NCBI RefSeq assembly: GCF_013839525.1
Contig: NZ_JACDIS010000007.1
Location: 62,001 to 126,000 of the forward strand
DNA length: 64,000 bases
Source: Chthonobacter rhizosphaerae
Lineage (GTDB): Bacteria > Pseudomonadota > Alphaproteobacteria > Rhizobiales > Pleomorphomonadaceae
Direction: 5' to 3'
Below are positions 1-9,305 of the stretch, in pieces; the first letter of the stretch is position 1; every line of letters starts with the position of its first letter. Position numbers and translations under genes: made by a program. The notes beneath the pieces were generated by a model. The model had not been told where the DNA came from, did not search any database, and saw only the letters and a list, made by a program, of their open reading frames with translations.

Positions 1-201
1 GGGACGACCGGGCGGCTGCTGTCGGTGATCATCATGATCGCGGGCGTCACCTTGTTCCTCCGCCTCGCGCAGGTTCTGTTCCGGCCCAACAAGGTGCGGT
101 TCGAGTGCACGGTCTGCGGCCTCTACCGGCACGATCCGGACGCGGTTCACTGCAAGCACTGCGGGACGGTGCTGCACCTGCCGACCGAAGGCTATCCCTG
201 A
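1..201 (+). CDS. C-terminal end of an ion-channel family protein (partial)
   Basis: The open frame runs in from the left edge and stops at a TGA at 199-201, leaving 66 residues. A hydrophobic segment (LLSVIIMIAGVTLFLRLAQ) is followed by a small zinc-ribbon-like tail with two CxxC pairs (CTVC and CKHC). This arrangement matches the C-terminus of the two-transmembrane potassium-channel family of alphaproteobacteria. The pore and selectivity filter lie outside the window, so the assignment rests on the tail only. It is convergent with the GntR gene that ends at 219. Confidence 0.6.
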   Translation, partial: GTTGRLLSVIIMIAGVTLFLRLAQVLFRPNKVRFECTVCGLYRHDPDAVHCKHCGTVLHLPTEGYP

Positions 202-218
202 GCCGGCACCGGCACCCG

Positions 219-890
219 TCAGAGCATCTCGACATATTCGCCGAAGGCCGTCTCCACCGTGCCGATGTGATCGCGCATGGCCTGGGAGGCGCCATCGCGG
301 TCGCCGCGCAGAATCGCCTGCACGATGGCGTCGTGCTCCCGGAAGCTGCGGGAGAGCCGGCCGAGGGTGCGGAACTGCGCGCGCCGGAACGGCTGCAGCC
401 GCACCCGCGTGGCGAGCGCGATGTCAGCCAGATAGCCGTTGTGCGAACCGAAGTAGATGGCGGTGTGGAAGCTCTCGTTGAGTTCGTGATAGCGCTGCGG
501 GTCGCCGGTGCGGACGAGATCGCGCAGGAAGCCGTGGATCTCCTCCAGGGACCGGCGCTCATTGGCCGTCATGGCGCTGGCGGCGAGCCCGGCGCAGATC
601 GCCTCCAGCTCCGCCATGGCGACGAACAGTTCGTGCAGCTTTTCCGTGGAGAGCCGCGCGACGACGGCGCCCCGGTGCGGGCGGATCTCGATGAGGCCGC
701 TCGCCGCCAGCTGGCGCAGCGCCTCGCGCACGGGCGTGCGCGACACCCCGAACCGGGACGCGATGCCCATCTCGTCGAGGGGCGTGCCGGGAGCGAGGTC
801 GCCACGGACGATCTCGTCGGCGAGCTGCAGCCGGAGATCCTCCGTCCGCGTGCGCGAGCGCCGCTCCAGTCGTCCGTCGAGGTCGGTCAT
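219..890 (-). CDS. GntR family regulator with FCD ligand domain
   Basis: This 223-residue protein has an N-terminal winged-helix domain (about residues 20-85, with [14 protein letters not shown] typical of GntR) and a C-terminal all-helical FCD domain (about 95-215) of the FadR subfamily. Its ATG overlaps the stop of the upstream AtzH-like gene by ATGA, so it is the last cistron of the nitrogen operon and probably its local regulator. FCD proteins usually bind short palindromes and release them on binding an organic acid or related small ligand. The candidate operator is the GGATTGCATGCAATCC palindrome at 11905-11920 upstream of the first gene. The effector is unknown. It could be biuret, a carboxylated intermediate or another ureide. 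Confidence 0.88.
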   Translation of the reverse strand: MTDLDGRLERRSRTRTEDLRLQLADEIVRGDLAPGTPLDEMGIASRFGVSRTPVREALRQLAASGLIEIRPHRGAVVARLSTEKLHELFVAMAELEAICAGLAASAMTANERRSLEEIHGFLRDLVRTGDPQRYHELNESFHTAIYFGSHNGYLADIALATRVRLQPFRRAQFRTLGRLSRSFREHDAIVQAILRGDRDGASQAMRDHIGTVETAFGEYVEML

Positions 891-1309
891 GGGGCGCTCG
901 CGGGCGGCGGCCCGGCGTCCGGATCGGGGATGACCGACACGTGGGCGGCCACCACCCGCCAGCCGGCGGGCGTGCGCATCCAGGTCTGCATCTGCCGGCC
1001 GATCATGCCGGGCGCGGTCGGCCGCCGGAACAGGGTGGACGCGGTGGCCATGTCGGCGCCGTAGGTGGTGATCACCGTGCGCTCGATGGTGCGGGCGAGC
1101 CCGACCGAGGGCCGACCGGCCCGGAAGGCGGCGATCTCTCCGTAGCCGTAGAGGTTCTCGGTGATGCCGTAGCGGATGGTGGTGGGCGCGTCGTGGAAGA
1201 GCTCGTCCAGGGTGGCGACGTCGTTGGTGACGAGCGCGGTCTCGTAGCGGGCGAACGCGGCTTCCACCTCGGCCACGACGGAGGGGATGTTGATGGCGAG
1301 CCCGGTCAC
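887..1309 (-). CDS. AtzH/HpxZ-like NTF2-fold protein (DUF3225)
   Basis: This 140-residue single-domain protein has a SnoaL/NTF2-like fold. The core ([20 protein letters not shown], then [13 protein letters not shown] and [10 protein letters not shown]) is typical of the AtzH/HpxZ family. AtzH is a decarboxylating amidohydrolase that prevents dead-end products during cyanuric acid breakdown, and HpxZ belongs to oxalurate utilisation clusters. The GTG start overlaps the stop of the preceding cyclo-ligase-like gene (GTGA) and its stop overlaps the gntR start, so translation is probably coupled. Location next to atzE/atzG homologues supports the family call. The exact substrate is inferred. Confidence 0.78.
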   Translation of the reverse strand: MTGLAINIPSVVAEVEAAFARYETALVTNDVATLDELFHDAPTTIRYGITENLYGYGEIAAFRAGRPSVGLARTIERTVITTYGADMATASTLFRRPTAPGMIGRQMQTWMRTPAGWRVVAAHVSVIPDPDAGPPPASAP

Positions 1310-2070
1310 GAGCGGGCCTCCATGCGCGCCCGGAGGGCGGTGAGGAAGGGGATGTCCCGGAACTGGTCCGGCTGGACCATGGCCCAGTCGACGCCCTTCG
1401 GCTGCGGGTGGGTGGTGTTCGTGGCGATCAACCCCATCTCGGTGGCGACGTAGTGGAGCGCGCTGTCGTGCGCCTGCATGGGCAGGACGGCGTCGTCCAC
1501 GAGTTGGAGGGAATGCACCGTGGTGGCGAGCGGGGTGGTCTCGTCGAGGATGCCCAGCTCGCGGAAGATGCCCGTCTCCAGGTCGGCGAAGCCGGCGCCC
1601 TTGCCGGTGCGCCCGCCGGCACGGCTGACCGCCACCGAGCCGACCACCGCGAAGTCGATCCGCTCCATGGCCTCGAACTCCAGCGGCTCGCCGTAGATGA
1701 GATAGCCCTGGGAGGTGGCGGCGAGCTCGAAGTCCACCCCGCGCTCGGCGAGATCGGCCGGGTCGAGCTTGATGTAGGGAAAGCCGGCCGTGAGCTCTGG
1801 CACCGGCGCGTAGACGGTCTTGCCGTCGTAGAGCGCGCGAAGCCGCACCGGGATCTGCGGCGGATCCGGGTTGCACTTGACGATCCGGGCGGTTGCCCAG
1901 CCCGGCGCCCGGGAGAGGTGGAGCGCGGCGAGGTCCGCGCCGGCGAAGTTCGGGATCCGGCTGTGCACCGGCCCGACGTTCACGCCCGTCTCCACGAGCC
2001 GGTTCCAGATGGCGCTGCGGAGCCTGTCCTTGTCCGCGTTGCGCCCGGCCCAACGCCCATCGTCCGCCAT
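1306..2070 (-). CDS. 5-formyltetrahydrofolate cyclo-ligase family protein
   Basis: This 254-residue protein resembles the broad 5-formyl-THF cyclo-ligase (MTHFS) family: an N-terminal [10 protein letters not shown]-like helix, the [13 protein letters not shown] segment, and a long region rich in [13 protein letters not shown], the usual conserved loop. The ATG at 2070 is chosen because GAGG lies 6 bases upstream. The frame extends further but without family sequence. The family makes 5,10-methenyl-THF from 5-formyl-THF. Proteins of this divergent subgroup often sit in unrelated operons and may have a different substrate. Here the gene lies between amidase and AtzH-like genes and overlaps the latter by 4 bp, so a role in the same nitrogen pathway is likely but unproven. 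Confidence 0.72.
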   Translation of the reverse strand: MADDGRWAGRNADKDRLRSAIWNRLVETGVNVGPVHSRIPNFAGADLAALHLSRAPGWATARIVKCNPDPPQIPVRLRALYDGKTVYAPVPELTAGFPYIKLDPADLAERGVDFELAATSQGYLIYGEPLEFEAMERIDFAVVGSVAVSRAGGRTGKGAGFADLETGIFRELGILDETTPLATTVHSLQLVDDAVLPMQAHDSALHYVATEMGLIATNTTHPQPKGVDWAMVQPDQFRDIPFLTALRARMEARS

Positions 2071-2162
2071 CTTGTGCCTCATGCCAGTTGCCAATGCGTG
2101 TTCATCGACGTGCCGGCCTCCCGGCCGTGGCCGGAAGACGGTCTCGGTTGCGCCGTCTCCGG

Positions 2163-3563
2163 TCAGCCGATCAGGGCGACCGGCGCCTTCACGGCCCCGA
2201 CGGCCTGGAGCGCGGCGGCGACCCGGAGCGCCAGGTCCTCCCGCCAGGGGGCGGCGATCACCTGGACGCCGATCGGCATCCGCTCGCCCTCCAGCCACAC
2301 CGGCACGGAGGCGACCGGCAGGCCGGCGAAGGAGATCGGCTGGGTGAAGATGCCGATGTTCGGGCGCGCCGGAACCTCCTGGCCGCCGACCATCATGGTC
2401 TTCTCCGTCGCCTTCAGCGCCGGGAAGGGCGTAGCCGGGGCGAGGATCACGTCCACGTCCTCGAACACCCGGTCGACCGCGGCGCGGTACCAGCTGCGGA
2501 AGCGCTGGGCGGCCACGTACCAGGCGGCCGGCACCATGGCGCCCGCGAGGAAGCGATCGCGCGTGTCCGGGTCGTAGTCGGCCGCGCGGGCCTGGAGGCG
2601 CGGCAGGTGGAGGGCGGAGGATTCCGCGTTGGTGATCACGTAGGCGGCGGCGCGGGCGCGCGCGGATTCGGGTATCTCCACCTGCGCGGCGACGCCGAGC
2701 GCCTTCGCCACATGGTCCACCGCCGCCTGGGCGATCGGGAAGCCCGGGTCGCGGAAATAGCCGCCGGCGACGGCGATGCGCAGGCCCTCGGCGCCCCTGG
2801 CGAGTTCGGGCGCGGTCATGACGGGCGGCCGGCGGGCGAGATGCGGGTCCAGCGGGTCGTCGCCCTGCAGAACGTCGAACACGGTGGCGAGGTCTTCCAC
2901 CGACCGGGCGAGCGGGCCGAGGTGGTCGAGGCTCGCGGTGAACGGGAAGGTGCGGGCGCGGCTCAAGCGGCCGTAGGTGGGCTTCAGCCCGAAGGTGCCG
3001 CAGAAGGACGACGGCACCCGGATCGACCCGTTGGTGTCCGACCCGAGGGTGACGGCGACGAGGCCGGCGGCGAGCGCCGCGCCGGAGCCGGACGACGAGC
3101 CGCCGGTGATGCGGGAAAGGTCGTGCGGGTTGTTGCAGTTGCCGTCGTGGGCGTTCTGGCCGGTGAAGTCGTAGGCGTACTCGCCCATGTTGAGCGCGCC
3201 GAGACAGACGGCGCCGGCCTCGCGCAGCCGCGTGACCAGGACGCCGTCGTGGGCGGCCGGCGGGTTCTCGCGGTTGATCCGGGAGCCGGCGCGGGTGACG
3301 ACGCCTTCCAGGTCGAACAGGTTCTTCACCGCGTAGGGCACGCCGGCGAGCGGCAGCGTCTCGCCCGAGGCCACGCGGCTGTCGACGATCTCCGCCTCGG
3401 CGATGGCGCGCGCGGCGGTGACGTCGGTGAAGCTGTTCACCGCCTCGTCGATGGCGCCGATGCGTTCCACGGTCAGGCGGGCGATGTCGCGGGCGGAGAT
3501 CTCGCGCCGGTTCACCCGGGCGGCGATCTCGGTGGCGGTGCCGTTGAGGGGGTCGAGGCTCAT
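2163..3563 (-). CDS. atzE: AtzE-like amidase (amidase-signature family)
   Basis: This 466-residue amidase-signature enzyme has the Ser-cisSer-Lys machinery visible: Lys80 in VPYAVKNLF, the GGSSSGS stretch at about 154-160, and Ser180 in GSDTNGSIR. It matches the AtzE/HpxY group. AtzE hydrolyses 1-carboxybiuret in cyanuric acid catabolism, and HpxY relatives act in oxalurate use. AtzE works as a complex with the small subunit AtzG, and here the upstream 62-residue gene overlaps its start (ATGA), which strongly supports the pair. No cyanuric acid hydrolase (AtzD) gene is nearby, so the real substrate may be another carbamoylated or ureido compound. Confidence 0.82.
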   Translation of the reverse strand: MSLDPLNGTATEIAARVNRREISARDIARLTVERIGAIDEAVNSFTDVTAARAIAEAEIVDSRVASGETLPLAGVPYAVKNLFDLEGVVTRAGSRINRENPPAAHDGVLVTRLREAGAVCLGALNMGEYAYDFTGQNAHDGNCNNPHDLSRITGGSSSGSGAALAAGLVAVTLGSDTNGSIRVPSSFCGTFGLKPTYGRLSRARTFPFTASLDHLGPLARSVEDLATVFDVLQGDDPLDPHLARRPPVMTAPELARGAEGLRIAVAGGYFRDPGFPIAQAAVDHVAKALGVAAQVEIPESARARAAAYVITNAESSALHLPRLQARAADYDPDTRDRFLAGAMVPAAWYVAAQRFRSWYRAAVDRVFEDVDVILAPATPFPALKATEKTMMVGGQEVPARPNIGIFTQPISFAGLPVASVPVWLEGERMPIGVQVIAAPWREDLALRVAAALQAVGAVKAPVALIG

Positions 3564-3748
3564 CGGCCGGCCTCGTAGACGGCGGCGGGCTCGACCTCGT
3601 CCGGCAGCGGGAAGGCGAGGACCAGCGCGGCCATGCGGGCGGTGGCGGCCACGTTCGCCTCCACGCCGTCGCGCCATTCGGGCGGGATGGTGAGGCCCAT
3701 CACCGGCGCCATGTGGGTCACGTGGGCTTTCGGGTCGAATTCGGTCAT
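3560..3748 (-). CDS. atzG: AtzG/HpxX-like small subunit (DUF4089)
   Basis: This 62-residue helical protein reads [20 protein letters not shown] in its middle, the hallmark of DUF4089/AtzG. AtzG is structurally related to GatC, binds the AtzE amidase and stabilises it. Both ends overlap neighbours by ATGA: its start overlaps the stop of the cysteine hydrolase at 3745 and its stop overlaps the atzE start. That tight coupling fits an obligate heterocomplex. It has no catalytic residues of its own. Confidence 0.82.
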   Translation of the reverse strand: MTEFDPKAHVTHMAPVMGLTIPPEWRDGVEANVAATARMAALVLAFPLPDEVEPAAVYEAGR

Positions 3749-4419
3749 GCGTCACCTCGGGATACGGCGGCCTCCAGGGCGCTGAAGGGCGCGGTCCAGC
3801 CGACGATCGCGCCCTGGGCGCGGATCATCTGCAGTGTGGCCTGCTTGAAGGCCGGGAAATAGCTCTCCGTGGCGTCCTCGATGAGAAGATTGTGGAAGCC
3901 CCGGTCGTTCGCCTCGCGCATGGTGGTCTGCACGCAGACCTCCGTGGTGACACCCGCGAAGACGAGATGGGTGGTGCCGAGGTCCTTCAGGATGCCTGTG
4001 AGGGGCGTCGCGTAGAAGGCGCCCTTGCCGGGCTTGTCGACCACATGTTCGCCCTCCACCGGATAGAGCGCCTCGATAATGTCGGCGCCCGGCTCTCCGC
4101 GGATCAGGATGCGGCCCATGGACCCCTCGTCGCCGATGCGCAGCGCCGGATTGCCGCGCTCGCGCTTGGCGGGCGGGCAGTCGGAGAGGTCCGGCGCGTG
4201 GGTCTCGCGGGTGTGGATGACGGGCCAGCCCATCCGGCGGAAGAGGCCGATCAGGGCGGCCGTGGTGGGCACGATCGCCTCCAGGAGCGCCACGTCATTG
4301 CCGAGCGTCTCGCCGAACCCGCCCGGCTCGATGAAGTCGCGCTGCATGTCGATGACGATGAGGGCGACCGTCTCGGCCGGGAAGGTGAAGTCGAAGGGCT
4401 CTGCGGCGACGGTGTACAT
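3745..4419 (-). CDS. Cysteine hydrolase, biuret hydrolase-like (isochorismatase family), copy 1
   Basis: This 224-residue isochorismatase-fold hydrolase has an intact catalytic triad: Asp24 (VIDMQRDF), Lys129 in the [10 protein letters not shown] loop and Cys162 in [14 protein letters not shown]. The last motif and the RILIRGEPG segment are shared with biuret hydrolase (BiuH), which cleaves biuret to allophanate and ammonia. The start at 4419 is chosen because the upstream extension is a proline-rich low-complexity shadow. No clear Shine-Dalgarno is visible. It heads the atzG-atzE part of the operon and overlaps atzG by 4 bp. It is a clear paralogue of the gene at 6272-6994. Confidence 0.8.
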   Translation of the reverse strand: MYTVAAEPFDFTFPAETVALIVIDMQRDFIEPGGFGETLGNDVALLEAIVPTTAALIGLFRRMGWPVIHTRETHAPDLSDCPPAKRERGNPALRIGDEGSMGRILIRGEPGADIIEALYPVEGEHVVDKPGKGAFYATPLTGILKDLGTTHLVFAGVTTEVCVQTTMREANDRGFHNLLIEDATESYFPAFKQATLQMIRAQGAIVGWTAPFSALEAAVSRGDA

Positions 4420-4540
4420 GGGCGGGGGCTCGTGGGGGGTGGGGATGGGGCGGTGGGTACCGGTTCGGGAGGAGGGCGGGGGTGGAGGGCGGTGTGCCCT
4501 CTCCGTCAAAGGGTGTTCGAGGCGTTTGGCGTCGGAGGTT

Positions 4541-4671
4541 CACCCCTCTCCCCAACCCTCTCCCTCAAGGGGAGAGGGGGCGGGTGGCGGTTGATGGGAA
4601 CGAGCCGCCTTTTCCTTCAGCCTCGACGGACCCCCTCCCCCCCTGGAGGGGGAGGGTTGGGGAGAGGGGGG
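4541..4671. repeat. REP-like inverted pair A in the operon
   Basis: The 317-bp gap between the cysteine hydrolase start and the ABC ATPase stop holds two C/G-rich palindromic units in opposite orientation. At 4541-4580 the unit has CCCTCTCCCC, AACCCTCTCCC, then GGGGAGAGGG. At 4630-4671 the inverse (CCCTCCCC, then GGAGGGTTGGGGAGAGGG) occurs. Both can form hairpins. The same pair recurs at 7039-7221 and 10443-10583 in this operon only. The rest of the gap shows no gene. Confidence 0.75.
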
Positions 4672-4736
4672 AACACACCCGGTGGACCCGTGGCCGGCGA
4701 CCTCATGGCCGCCGAACCCGAACGATCCCCCTCCCC

Positions 4737-6275
4737 TCAATGGTGCCCGGCCATGTGCTGGCCGATGGTGTTGCGATCCGTTTCCGACGCGAGCGCCACG
4801 TAGGTGATCTTGCCCTCGCTCATGACGGCGACCCGGTCGGCGAGCTCCAGGATCTCGTCGAGGTCTTCCGAGACGAGGAGCACGGCGGCGCCACGGTTGC
4901 GCTGGTCCATGATCTGACCGCGGATCTCGGCGATGGACGCGAAGTCGAGGCCGAAGCAGGGGTTGGCGACCACCAGCACGTCCACGTCGGACGACAGCTC
5001 GCGGGCCAGGATGGCGCGCTGGACGTTGCCGCCGGAGAGGTTCTGGATCGGCTCGTCGGGGCCGGGCGTCTTCACCCGGTAGGCGGCGATCAGCTCCTTG
5101 GCCCGGGCGCGCATCGGCCCCGGCGAGAGCCATCCGCGCCCCTTGGAGATGGGCGGCTGGTCGAAGGACCGGAAGGCGAGGTTTTCCGCCACGCTCATCT
5201 TCGGGACGGCGGCGTTCTTCAACGGCTCCTCCTGCAGGCCGAACACCTTGAAGCGCGCCATCTTCCGGCGCTCCGGCTCGTAGGGCTCGTCCTTCACGAA
5301 CAGCCGCCCGTCGGTGAGCGGGCGCTGGCCGGAGAGGCACTCGATGAGCTCGGACTGGCCGTTGCCGGATACGCCCGCGATGCCGACGATCTCGCCGGCG
5401 TGCACCTTGAGGCTGACCGCCTCCACCGCCGGCAGGCCCTCGTCGTCGTCCGCGAACAGGCCGGCGAGTTCCAGCACCACCGGCTGGTTGGTGTAGGGCT
5501 TGCGGGCGGCGCGCTCGCGCAGCTTCATGTCGCCGATCATCATGCGGCTCATGGCGCCGACGGTGAGATCCTTCGCCGGGGCGGAGCCCACGAAGGCGCC
5601 CTTGCGCAGCACCGTCACGTCGTCGGCGAACTGGGTGACCTCGCGGAACTTGTGGCTGATCATCAGGATGGTGAGGTCGCCCGCGTCGGTCATGCCGCGC
5701 AGGAGCCCGAGGATCTCGTCCGCCTCCTGAGGGGTGAGCACGGAGGTGGGCTCGTCGAGGATCAGGAAGCGCTGGTCGAGGTAGAGCTGCTTGAGGATTT
5801 CGAGCTTCTGCTTCTCGCCGGCGGCGAGGCCGGACACGGGCACATCCATCGGCACCTTGAAGGGCAGCCGGTCGATGAGTTCGGCGAGGGTCCTCTTCTC
5901 CTTGCGCCAGTCGATGACGGCGGGCACGTCGGCCCGTGCGATGACGAGGTTCTCGGTGGCGGTGAGCGACGGCACCAGGGTGAAGTGCTGGTAGACCATG
6001 CCGATGCCGAGGTCGCGGGCGGCCTTCGGGTTCGGGATCTGAACCTCGGCGCCGTTGACCAGAACCTGGCCGCGGGTGGGCTGGTAGAAGCCCATGATGC
6101 ACTTCACGAGCGTGGACTTGCCGGCGCCGTTCTCGCCGAGGAGGGCGTGGAAGGAGCCGGGCTTCACGTCGATCGACACGTCGTCGAGGGCGACCAGCGA
6201 GCCGAACACCTTGGTCATGCCGCGGGTTTCCAGGCCGATCGCGCGGCTCGGGGCGGCGGCGGGCAGCGCGCTCAT
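4737..6275 (-). CDS. ABC transporter ATP-binding protein, double NBD (BMP/nucleoside type)
   Basis: This 512-residue protein has two nucleotide-binding domains. The first has Walker [10 protein letters not shown] at about 47-55, a GEKQKLEI-type signature and Walker [12 protein letters not shown]. The second (from about residue 260) carries the degenerate P-loop [10 protein letters not shown] and [10 protein letters not shown], as in transporters partnered with BMP-family binding proteins. Its ATG overlaps the stop of the upstream hydrolase by ATGA. With the permeases at 8380-10403 and the binding protein at 10598, it completes an importer whose cargo is inferred from context to be biuret, a ureide, a nucleobase or a similar N-rich compound. 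Confidence 0.9.
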   Translation of the reverse strand: MSALPAAAPSRAIGLETRGMTKVFGSLVALDDVSIDVKPGSFHALLGENGAGKSTLVKCIMGFYQPTRGQVLVNGAEVQIPNPKAARDLGIGMVYQHFTLVPSLTATENLVIARADVPAVIDWRKEKRTLAELIDRLPFKVPMDVPVSGLAAGEKQKLEILKQLYLDQRFLILDEPTSVLTPQEADEILGLLRGMTDAGDLTILMISHKFREVTQFADDVTVLRKGAFVGSAPAKDLTVGAMSRMMIGDMKLRERAARKPYTNQPVVLELAGLFADDDEGLPAVEAVSLKVHAGEIVGIAGVSGNGQSELIECLSGQRPLTDGRLFVKDEPYEPERRKMARFKVFGLQEEPLKNAAVPKMSVAENLAFRSFDQPPISKGRGWLSPGPMRARAKELIAAYRVKTPGPDEPIQNLSGGNVQRAILARELSSDVDVLVVANPCFGLDFASIAEIRGQIMDQRNRGAAVLLVSEDLDEILELADRVAVMSEGKITYVALASETDRNTIGQHMAGHH

Positions 6276-6994
6276 GATACGACCTCCAGGAGGGCCTTGC
6301 TGGTCGCGACGGCGCCGAACACGCCGCCCTGCATCTTCACCATGTCGATGGCGGCGAGGTGGTTCTCGTGCTTGGTGGCGCCGCAGCAATCCTCCACGAG
6401 CAGGCATTCGAAGCCCCGGTCGTTGGCCTCGCGCATGGTGGTGTGGACGCACACGTCGGTGGTGATGCCGGTGAGGATGACGTTCCGGATGCCCTTGAGG
6501 CGCAGGATCATCTCCAGGTCGGTGGCGCAGAAGGAGCCCTTGCCCGGCTTGTCGATGACGGTCTCGCCGGGCAGCGGCGCGAGTTCGGGGATGATCTCCC
6601 AGCCCGGTTCGCCGCGGATCAGGATCCGGCCCGCCGGCCCCTGGTCGCCGATGCCGGCGCCGATCCGCTGGGATCGCCAGCGCTTGTTCGCCGGCAGATC
6701 GGAGAGGTCCGGCCGGTGGCCTTCTCGGGTGTGGATGATGGTGTAGCCCTTGGGCCGCATGGCGGCGAGAAGCGCCGCGATGGGTTCGATGGGCGCGCGG
6801 GTGAGCGAGATGTCGTAGCCCATGCAGTCGACATAGCCGCCGGGGCCGCAGAAATCCGTCTGCATGTCGATGACCACGAGGGCGGTGTTGTCGGGGCGCA
6901 GGTCGCCGTCATAGGGCCAGGGATAGGGATCGGCCGCGATCGTGCGGGGCGCCGGCACGAGGGCGGCGGTGATGCGCTCGTCGAGGGTGGTCAT
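6272..6994 (-). CDS. Cysteine hydrolase, biuret hydrolase-like (isochorismatase family), copy 2
   Basis: This 240-residue isochorismatase-fold enzyme has the triad Asp43 (VVIDMQTDF), Lys149 ([10 protein letters not shown]) and Cys182 ([14 protein letters not shown]). Its longer N-terminus ([11 protein letters not shown]) is also seen in biuret hydrolases. BiuH converts biuret to allophanate plus ammonia. This copy is the better match of the two, because its N-terminal extension precedes the catalytic Asp by the usual distance. It lies between formamidase and the ABC ATPase and is followed by an ATGA overlap. Two active-site-complete paralogues in one operon suggest two related substrates or a heteromeric enzyme. 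Confidence 0.84.
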   Translation of the reverse strand: MTTLDERITAALVPAPRTIAADPYPWPYDGDLRPDNTALVVIDMQTDFCGPGGYVDCMGYDISLTRAPIEPIAALLAAMRPKGYTIIHTREGHRPDLSDLPANKRWRSQRIGAGIGDQGPAGRILIRGEPGWEIIPELAPLPGETVIDKPGKGSFCATDLEMILRLKGIRNVILTGITTDVCVHTTMREANDRGFECLLVEDCCGATKHENHLAAIDMVKMQGGVFGAVATSKALLEVVS

Positions 6995-7038
6995 GCGGGC
7001 CTCCGAGGGGTGGGAGACAGTTTTCGGGCGGTGGAGAG

Positions 7039-7221
7039 ACCCCTCTCCCTAACCCTCTCCCACAAGGGGAGAGGGGATACTGCCCCGACGAGATAGATGG
7101 TCAGATCTCGGAGCCGGCTCGGCCGGGCGTTTAGCGGCTGAAGACGCGAGACGCGGGCCGATGACGACACGTGGTCGGCCGCCCCCTCTCCCCTTGTGGG
7201 AGAGGGTGAGGGAGAGGGGTG
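7039..7221. repeat. REP-like inverted pair B in the operon
   Basis: Second copy of the paired palindromic units, in the 295-bp gap between formamidase and the second cysteine hydrolase. The forward unit lies at 7039-7077 (CCCTCTCCCTAACCCTCTCC, then GGGGAGAGGGG) and the inverted unit at 7182-7221 (CCCCTCTCCCCTTGTGGGAG, then AGGGTGAGGGAGAGGGG). About 100 bp of unrelated sequence separates them. No gene is visible in the gap. Confidence 0.75.
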
Positions 7222-7289
7222 AACCCCCGCCCCTCGCACCCGCTCCCGCAGCACCGGCCTCACCACCAGGTCGAACCCGTGCATGGCCG

Positions 7290-8309
7290 TCACTCCGCCG
7301 CGTCCTTGAGGGCGCTCTCGCCGAAGAGCCGGGTGGGGGCCGGGAAGCCGCAGGGGGTGCCGTCGGTGATCTTCACCGTGTCCTCCCAGGGCAGCCGATA
7401 GGTGCCGGCCACCATGTCGTGCATGAAGGTGTAGGGGCAGTCCATGGCGCCGCCCTTCACCGCCACGTAGCCGCGATGCCAGAGCTGGTAGGGGTTGTTC
7501 TCCACGCCCCAGCCGGCGCGCGCCTCGCGGACGAGGTCCGGGCGGACCTCGGCGGTGATGATCTCGTCGGCCCGGCCGGTGGTGCCGTGGGCGATGACCG
7601 TGCCGTCGAAATTCACGATCATGCCCTCGCCCATGGAGTCGAACGTGCCGTCCGAGCCGCACATGCAGACGTTGGCGGTGACCATCAGGTTCTGGAAGGC
7701 GTTCGCCTGGTTGGTGAAGCGCCAGGACTGGCGGATCGGCGCGGTGTAGCCGGCCGTGCGGATCATGATCTCGGCGCCCTTGTAGGCGCACTCGCGGGCC
7801 ATCTCCGGGAACATGCCGTCGTGGCAGATGATGAGGCCGATCTTGGCGCCCTTCGGCCCCTCGATGACCGGGATGCCGAGGTCGCCCGGCTCCCACGGCT
7901 CCACCGGCACCCAGGGGTGGAGCTTGCGGTAGTAGAGCTTCACCTCGCCCGCGTCGTCGATGATGAGGCCCGTGTTCCAGGGCATGCCGTCGGGGTTGAA
8001 CTCCATGATGGAGAAGCAGCCCCAGATGCGGTTGTCCACGCAGGCCTGCTTCAGGGCCGCGACCTCCGGCCCGTCCATCCGGCACATGATCTCCGGGTTG
8101 ATGTCCATGGAGAGGCCGTGGAGCATGTATTCCGGGAACACCACCAGGTCCATGCCGGCGAGATTGCGCCGGGCCTTGGCCACCATGGCGACGACCTTGT
8201 CGGTCTGCGCCTTGAGGTCGGCCGGGGTGACGACCACCGGCAGCTGCAGCTGCACGAGGCCGATGACGACGCCGTTGTCCGACTTGTTGAGCCCGCCGAG
8301 ACCGTTCAT
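7290..8309 (-). CDS. amiF: Formamidase (nitrilase superfamily)
   Basis: This 339-residue nitrilase-superfamily amidase closely follows the AmiF pattern of Helicobacter: catalytic Glu60 in VVFPEY, Lys129 in YYRKLHPW and Cys162 in IICHDG, with the family segments EPWEPGDLG and GWGVENNPYQLWHRGY. AmiF hydrolyses formamide to formate and ammonia in the cytoplasm. Start 8309 has a GGAGGAG Shine-Dalgarno. Its place in a transporter/amidase operon suggests it releases ammonia from formamide or a related small amide. The formate could feed C1 metabolism, since an FdhD gene occurs at 36729. Confidence 0.9.
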   Translation of the reverse strand: MNGLGGLNKSDNGVVIGLVQLQLPVVVTPADLKAQTDKVVAMVAKARRNLAGMDLVVFPEYMLHGLSMDINPEIMCRMDGPEVAALKQACVDNRIWGCFSIMEFNPDGMPWNTGLIIDDAGEVKLYYRKLHPWVPVEPWEPGDLGIPVIEGPKGAKIGLIICHDGMFPEMARECAYKGAEIMIRTAGYTAPIRQSWRFTNQANAFQNLMVTANVCMCGSDGTFDSMGEGMIVNFDGTVIAHGTTGRADEIITAEVRPDLVREARAGWGVENNPYQLWHRGYVAVKGGAMDCPYTFMHDMVAGTYRLPWEDTVKITDGTPCGFPAPTRLFGESALKDAAE

Positions 8310-8379
8310 CGGATTGCCTCCTCCGTCTTGTCGATCGCCATGGCCGGCGCGCCGCGCGGGGGCGCCGGCCCGGCCGTGG

Positions 8380-9300
8380 TCACTTGGTGATGGAGAGTTC
8401 GCCCGGCGCGCCGCGCAGCGACCGCTTGGGCGAGATGGACAGGATCATGATGACGAGCGTCATCAGGTAGGGAGCCGCGTTGAAGAAGTGGTAGCCGCGG
8501 CTGATGCCGATGGACTGGAGCGCCGGCCCGAGCGCGCCCGCCGCCCCGAAGAGGAGCGCCGCGCCGAAGCAGGCGAGCGGGTTCCAGCGGGCGAAGATGA
8601 CGAGCGCCACGGCCATCAGGCCTTGGCCGGAGGAGAGGCCCTCGGTCCAGGAGCCCGGGTAGTAGAGCGACAGGAAGGCCCCGCCGACGCCGGCCAGGAA
8701 GCCGCCGGCGGCCGTGGCGAGGAAGCGCACCAGGTCCACATTGATGCCGAGGGCGAGCGCGGCGGGGGCGCTGTCGCCGGTGGTGCGGACCACGAGGCCG
8801 AGACGCGTGTTGCGGAAGGCCCACCACATGACGACGGCGAGCGCGATGCCGATGAGGAAGAGCGGGTTGACCTCGAGCGCCTTCTGGACGCTCGGGTCCG
8901 TGGACCAGGAGCCCAGCTGCACGCCCTCCAGCCGCGGGGCGACCGGCTGGATGTAGCCTTTGCCGAAGAAGAAGGCCAAGCCGGTGCCGAACAGCATCAG
9001 CGCGATGCCGATGGCGATGTCGTTCACGCCCTTCAGCTTGCAGATCGCCCCGTGCAGCGCCCCGAAACAGACGCCGGTGAGGCCCGCGACGAAGACGCCG
9101 AGCCACGGGCTGCCCGTCTCGTAGGAGACCGCGTAGGCCGCCATGGCGCCGAACACGAGCGTGCCTTCGAGGCCGAGGTTGATGCGGCCGGACTTCTCGG
9201 TGAGGCATTCGCCGAGGGCGACGAACAGGAAGGGCGTGGACACCCGGATGGCGCCCGCCAGCATGGCGAGGAGAACGGTGGAGAGGCCGACGTCGTCCAT
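8380..9300 (-). CDS. ABC transporter permease (BMP-type), second subunit
   Basis: This 306-residue integral membrane protein has about eight hydrophobic segments and the family motif EKSGRINLGLEGTLVFGA near the N-terminus. It belongs to the branched-chain/nucleoside permease superfamily (NupQ/YufQ-like). It is the usual smaller partner of the permease encoded just upstream. ATG at 9300 is used. A GTG at 9309 would overlap the upstream stop by GTGA and is a possible alternative, since an AGGGAG lies closer to it. Confidence 0.88.
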   Translation of the reverse strand: MDDVGLSTVLLAMLAGAIRVSTPFLFVALGECLTEKSGRINLGLEGTLVFGAMAAYAVSYETGSPWLGVFVAGLTGVCFGALHGAICKLKGVNDIAIGIALMLFGTGLAFFFGKGYIQPVAPRLEGVQLGSWSTDPSVQKALEVNPLFLIGIALAVVMWWAFRNTRLGLVVRTTGDSAPAALALGINVDLVRFLATAAGGFLAGVGGAFLSLYYPGSWTEGLSSGQGLMAVALVIFARWNPLACFGAALLFGAAGALGPALQSIGISRGYHFFNAAPYLMTLVIMILSISPKRSLRGAPGELSITK

Positions 9301-9305
9301 GGCGG

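Noticed and set aside
4482-6746. 754-residue plus-strand frame opposite the ABC ATPase
   Set aside because: Low-complexity His/Asp/Glu-rich translation typical of shadows. The minus strand has Walker motifs and a full double-NBD protein.
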